From positions 757,001 to 821,000 of the forward strand of contig JASJOG010000024.1 in NCBI GenBank assembly GCA_030142905.1: a DNA stretch of 64,000 nucleotides, given 5' to 3'. Position 1 is the first letter of the stretch. Every line of letters begins with the position of its first letter. Position numbers and translations under genes: made by a program. This document shows, in pieces, positions 63,253 to 64,000 of the stretch. The DNA is from Heliopora coerulea. Its lineage: Eukaryota; Cnidaria; Anthozoa; Scleralcyonacea; Helioporidae. The notes below the pieces were generated by a model. That model was not told the origin of the DNA. It searched no databases and was given only the letters and a program-made list of their open reading frames with translations.

Positions 63253-64000
63253 TATGACATTTTGATTCATGTGCCACGCGGTGACGTAGGCTAGTTATAG
63301 AGTGTATATATATGTGTGTGTCAGTGGTCTTTGCAGGTCACAACCGTCCCTCCTAGTTATTAACTCAAATCTTGAATTTCGAGATGTCAATATCATTCGG
63401 AGTAAGCTTTGTTTTAGTCATACTGAAACAACAACTGCCTACCTCTGTTTCCCCCTCGAAAACTCACACCTATCCATTTTGTCATATACGAGTTGTGATT
63501 CATGACAACAAGTCATGAATAAAAATCGGACTAGTGTATTAACCATGATGTAATTTGTTTATTATATGTTCACTGTGGTAAACATATTTTTACCACAAGT
63601 GATGGGGCATACACTACTTAAAGTTCCTCTCCTCAACAAGTTACATATTGACAACATAAAAGTTAGAAAATGTATTTATTTTTAACGATATTCTCAAAGG
63701 TTTCCATGTTTAACAACAAGTAAGTATGAAGACAACATAATAAAGATGATATTTGAGAGCAAACAAAAAGTTCAAACTGTAAAGGGGCGCATGAGCTGTG
63801 GCAGCAAAAGTCGATACGCTTTTCTCACGGGTGGGGAACAATCGTATGGGGCTTCTAATTGGTCAGACGATCGTATTCACTAGTGGAAAAAATCGTCTGA
63901 CCAATCAGGATCGAAACTTCACCAGTAAGAGACAACTTTTATCTTTGCGCTTGCTGAGGAGTTTATCACAGTACGTAACATAATAAAACAGGCACGTCGG
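63253..64000. other. flank beyond the hAT element; one inverted repeat
   Basis: Likely upstream region of the DHHC gene before the hAT inserted. An inverted repeat ATTGGTCAGACGAT / ATCGTCTGACCAAT lies at 63858-63906. No gene recognised. Confidence 0.4.
63282..63289 (-). promoter_or_regulatory. CRE/ATF-like site in the likely ancestral promoter of the DHHC gene
   Basis: CTACGTCA on the minus strand (half-site TGACGT on the plus). Without the hAT insertion this would lie roughly 80 bp upstream of the DHHC gene ATG. CRE-like sites are common in CpG-type promoters, but an 8-mer is weak evidence. Confidence 0.2.

Noticed and set aside
1..64000. CRISPR arrays, operons or a prokaryotic defence system
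   Set aside because: No regularly spaced palindromic repeats, no ribosome-binding sites and spliced genes throughout; the window is eukaryotic.

Overview
This is eukaryotic nuclear DNA: AT-rich, intron-rich and full of transposons. An anthozoan cnidarian (coral or sea-anemone type) is the best guess. That guess rests on the mix of elements: CR1-type LINEs with an SGNH-esterase ORF1, Penelope-like elements, hAT and Tigger DNA transposons, tRNA-derived SINEs, and degenerate GACGATTTTACTC-type repeats. The organism is inferred, not proven.

The main result is a complete gene rebuilt from ten exons on the minus strand, 58158 down to 24776 (33.4 kb). It encodes a 520-residue ankyrin-repeat DHHC palmitoyltransferase related to ZDHHC13/ZDHHC17 (HIP14/AKR1 type). 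All exon phases match, all nine introns are GT...AG, and the ten exons total 1563 nt (520 codons plus stop). It has seven ankyrin-like repeats, four membrane segments, an intact DHHC cysteine-rich domain, a TTxE-like TSNE motif and a PaCCT-like tail. Almost everything else from 25 to 58 kb lies in its introns.

Layout. 0-0.2 kb: start of a minus-strand ORF that runs off the left edge, with a possible zinc-finger motif. 0.63-1.08 kb: a hAT-like non-autonomous element. 4.0-4.2 kb: the last exon of a glutaredoxin (plus). 6.7-7.2 kb: a SINE head and a hAT MITE. 10.0-10.5 kb: a small ankyrin protein resembling PP1 regulatory subunits PPP1R27/PPP1R12 (plus). 14-16 kb: three long foldback hairpins. 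18.7-24.3 kb: a decayed CR1 LINE (plus) with a Penelope-like fragment inserted in its reverse transcriptase. 24.8-58.2 kb: the DHHC gene (minus). Its introns hold a roughly 580-bp GA/CT tract with ACGCGT units, a LINE endonuclease remnant, a TIR element carrying a 435-bp foldback, a hAT MITE with perfect 8-bp target duplication, SINEs, a nearly intact Tigger transposon (50.7-53.4 kb) and an RTE/CR1-like LINE tail. 58.2-63.2 kb: a 5.0-kb hAT element with a decayed ZMYM1/THAP12-like transposase and a perfect CTTATGAT target duplication.

That hAT element is inserted 49 bp upstream of the DHHC gene's start codon, between the coding region and the likely ancestral promoter. This is the most interesting structural feature here. 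I saw no CRISPR array, operon or prokaryotic system, and no convincing functional tRNA or rRNA gene.
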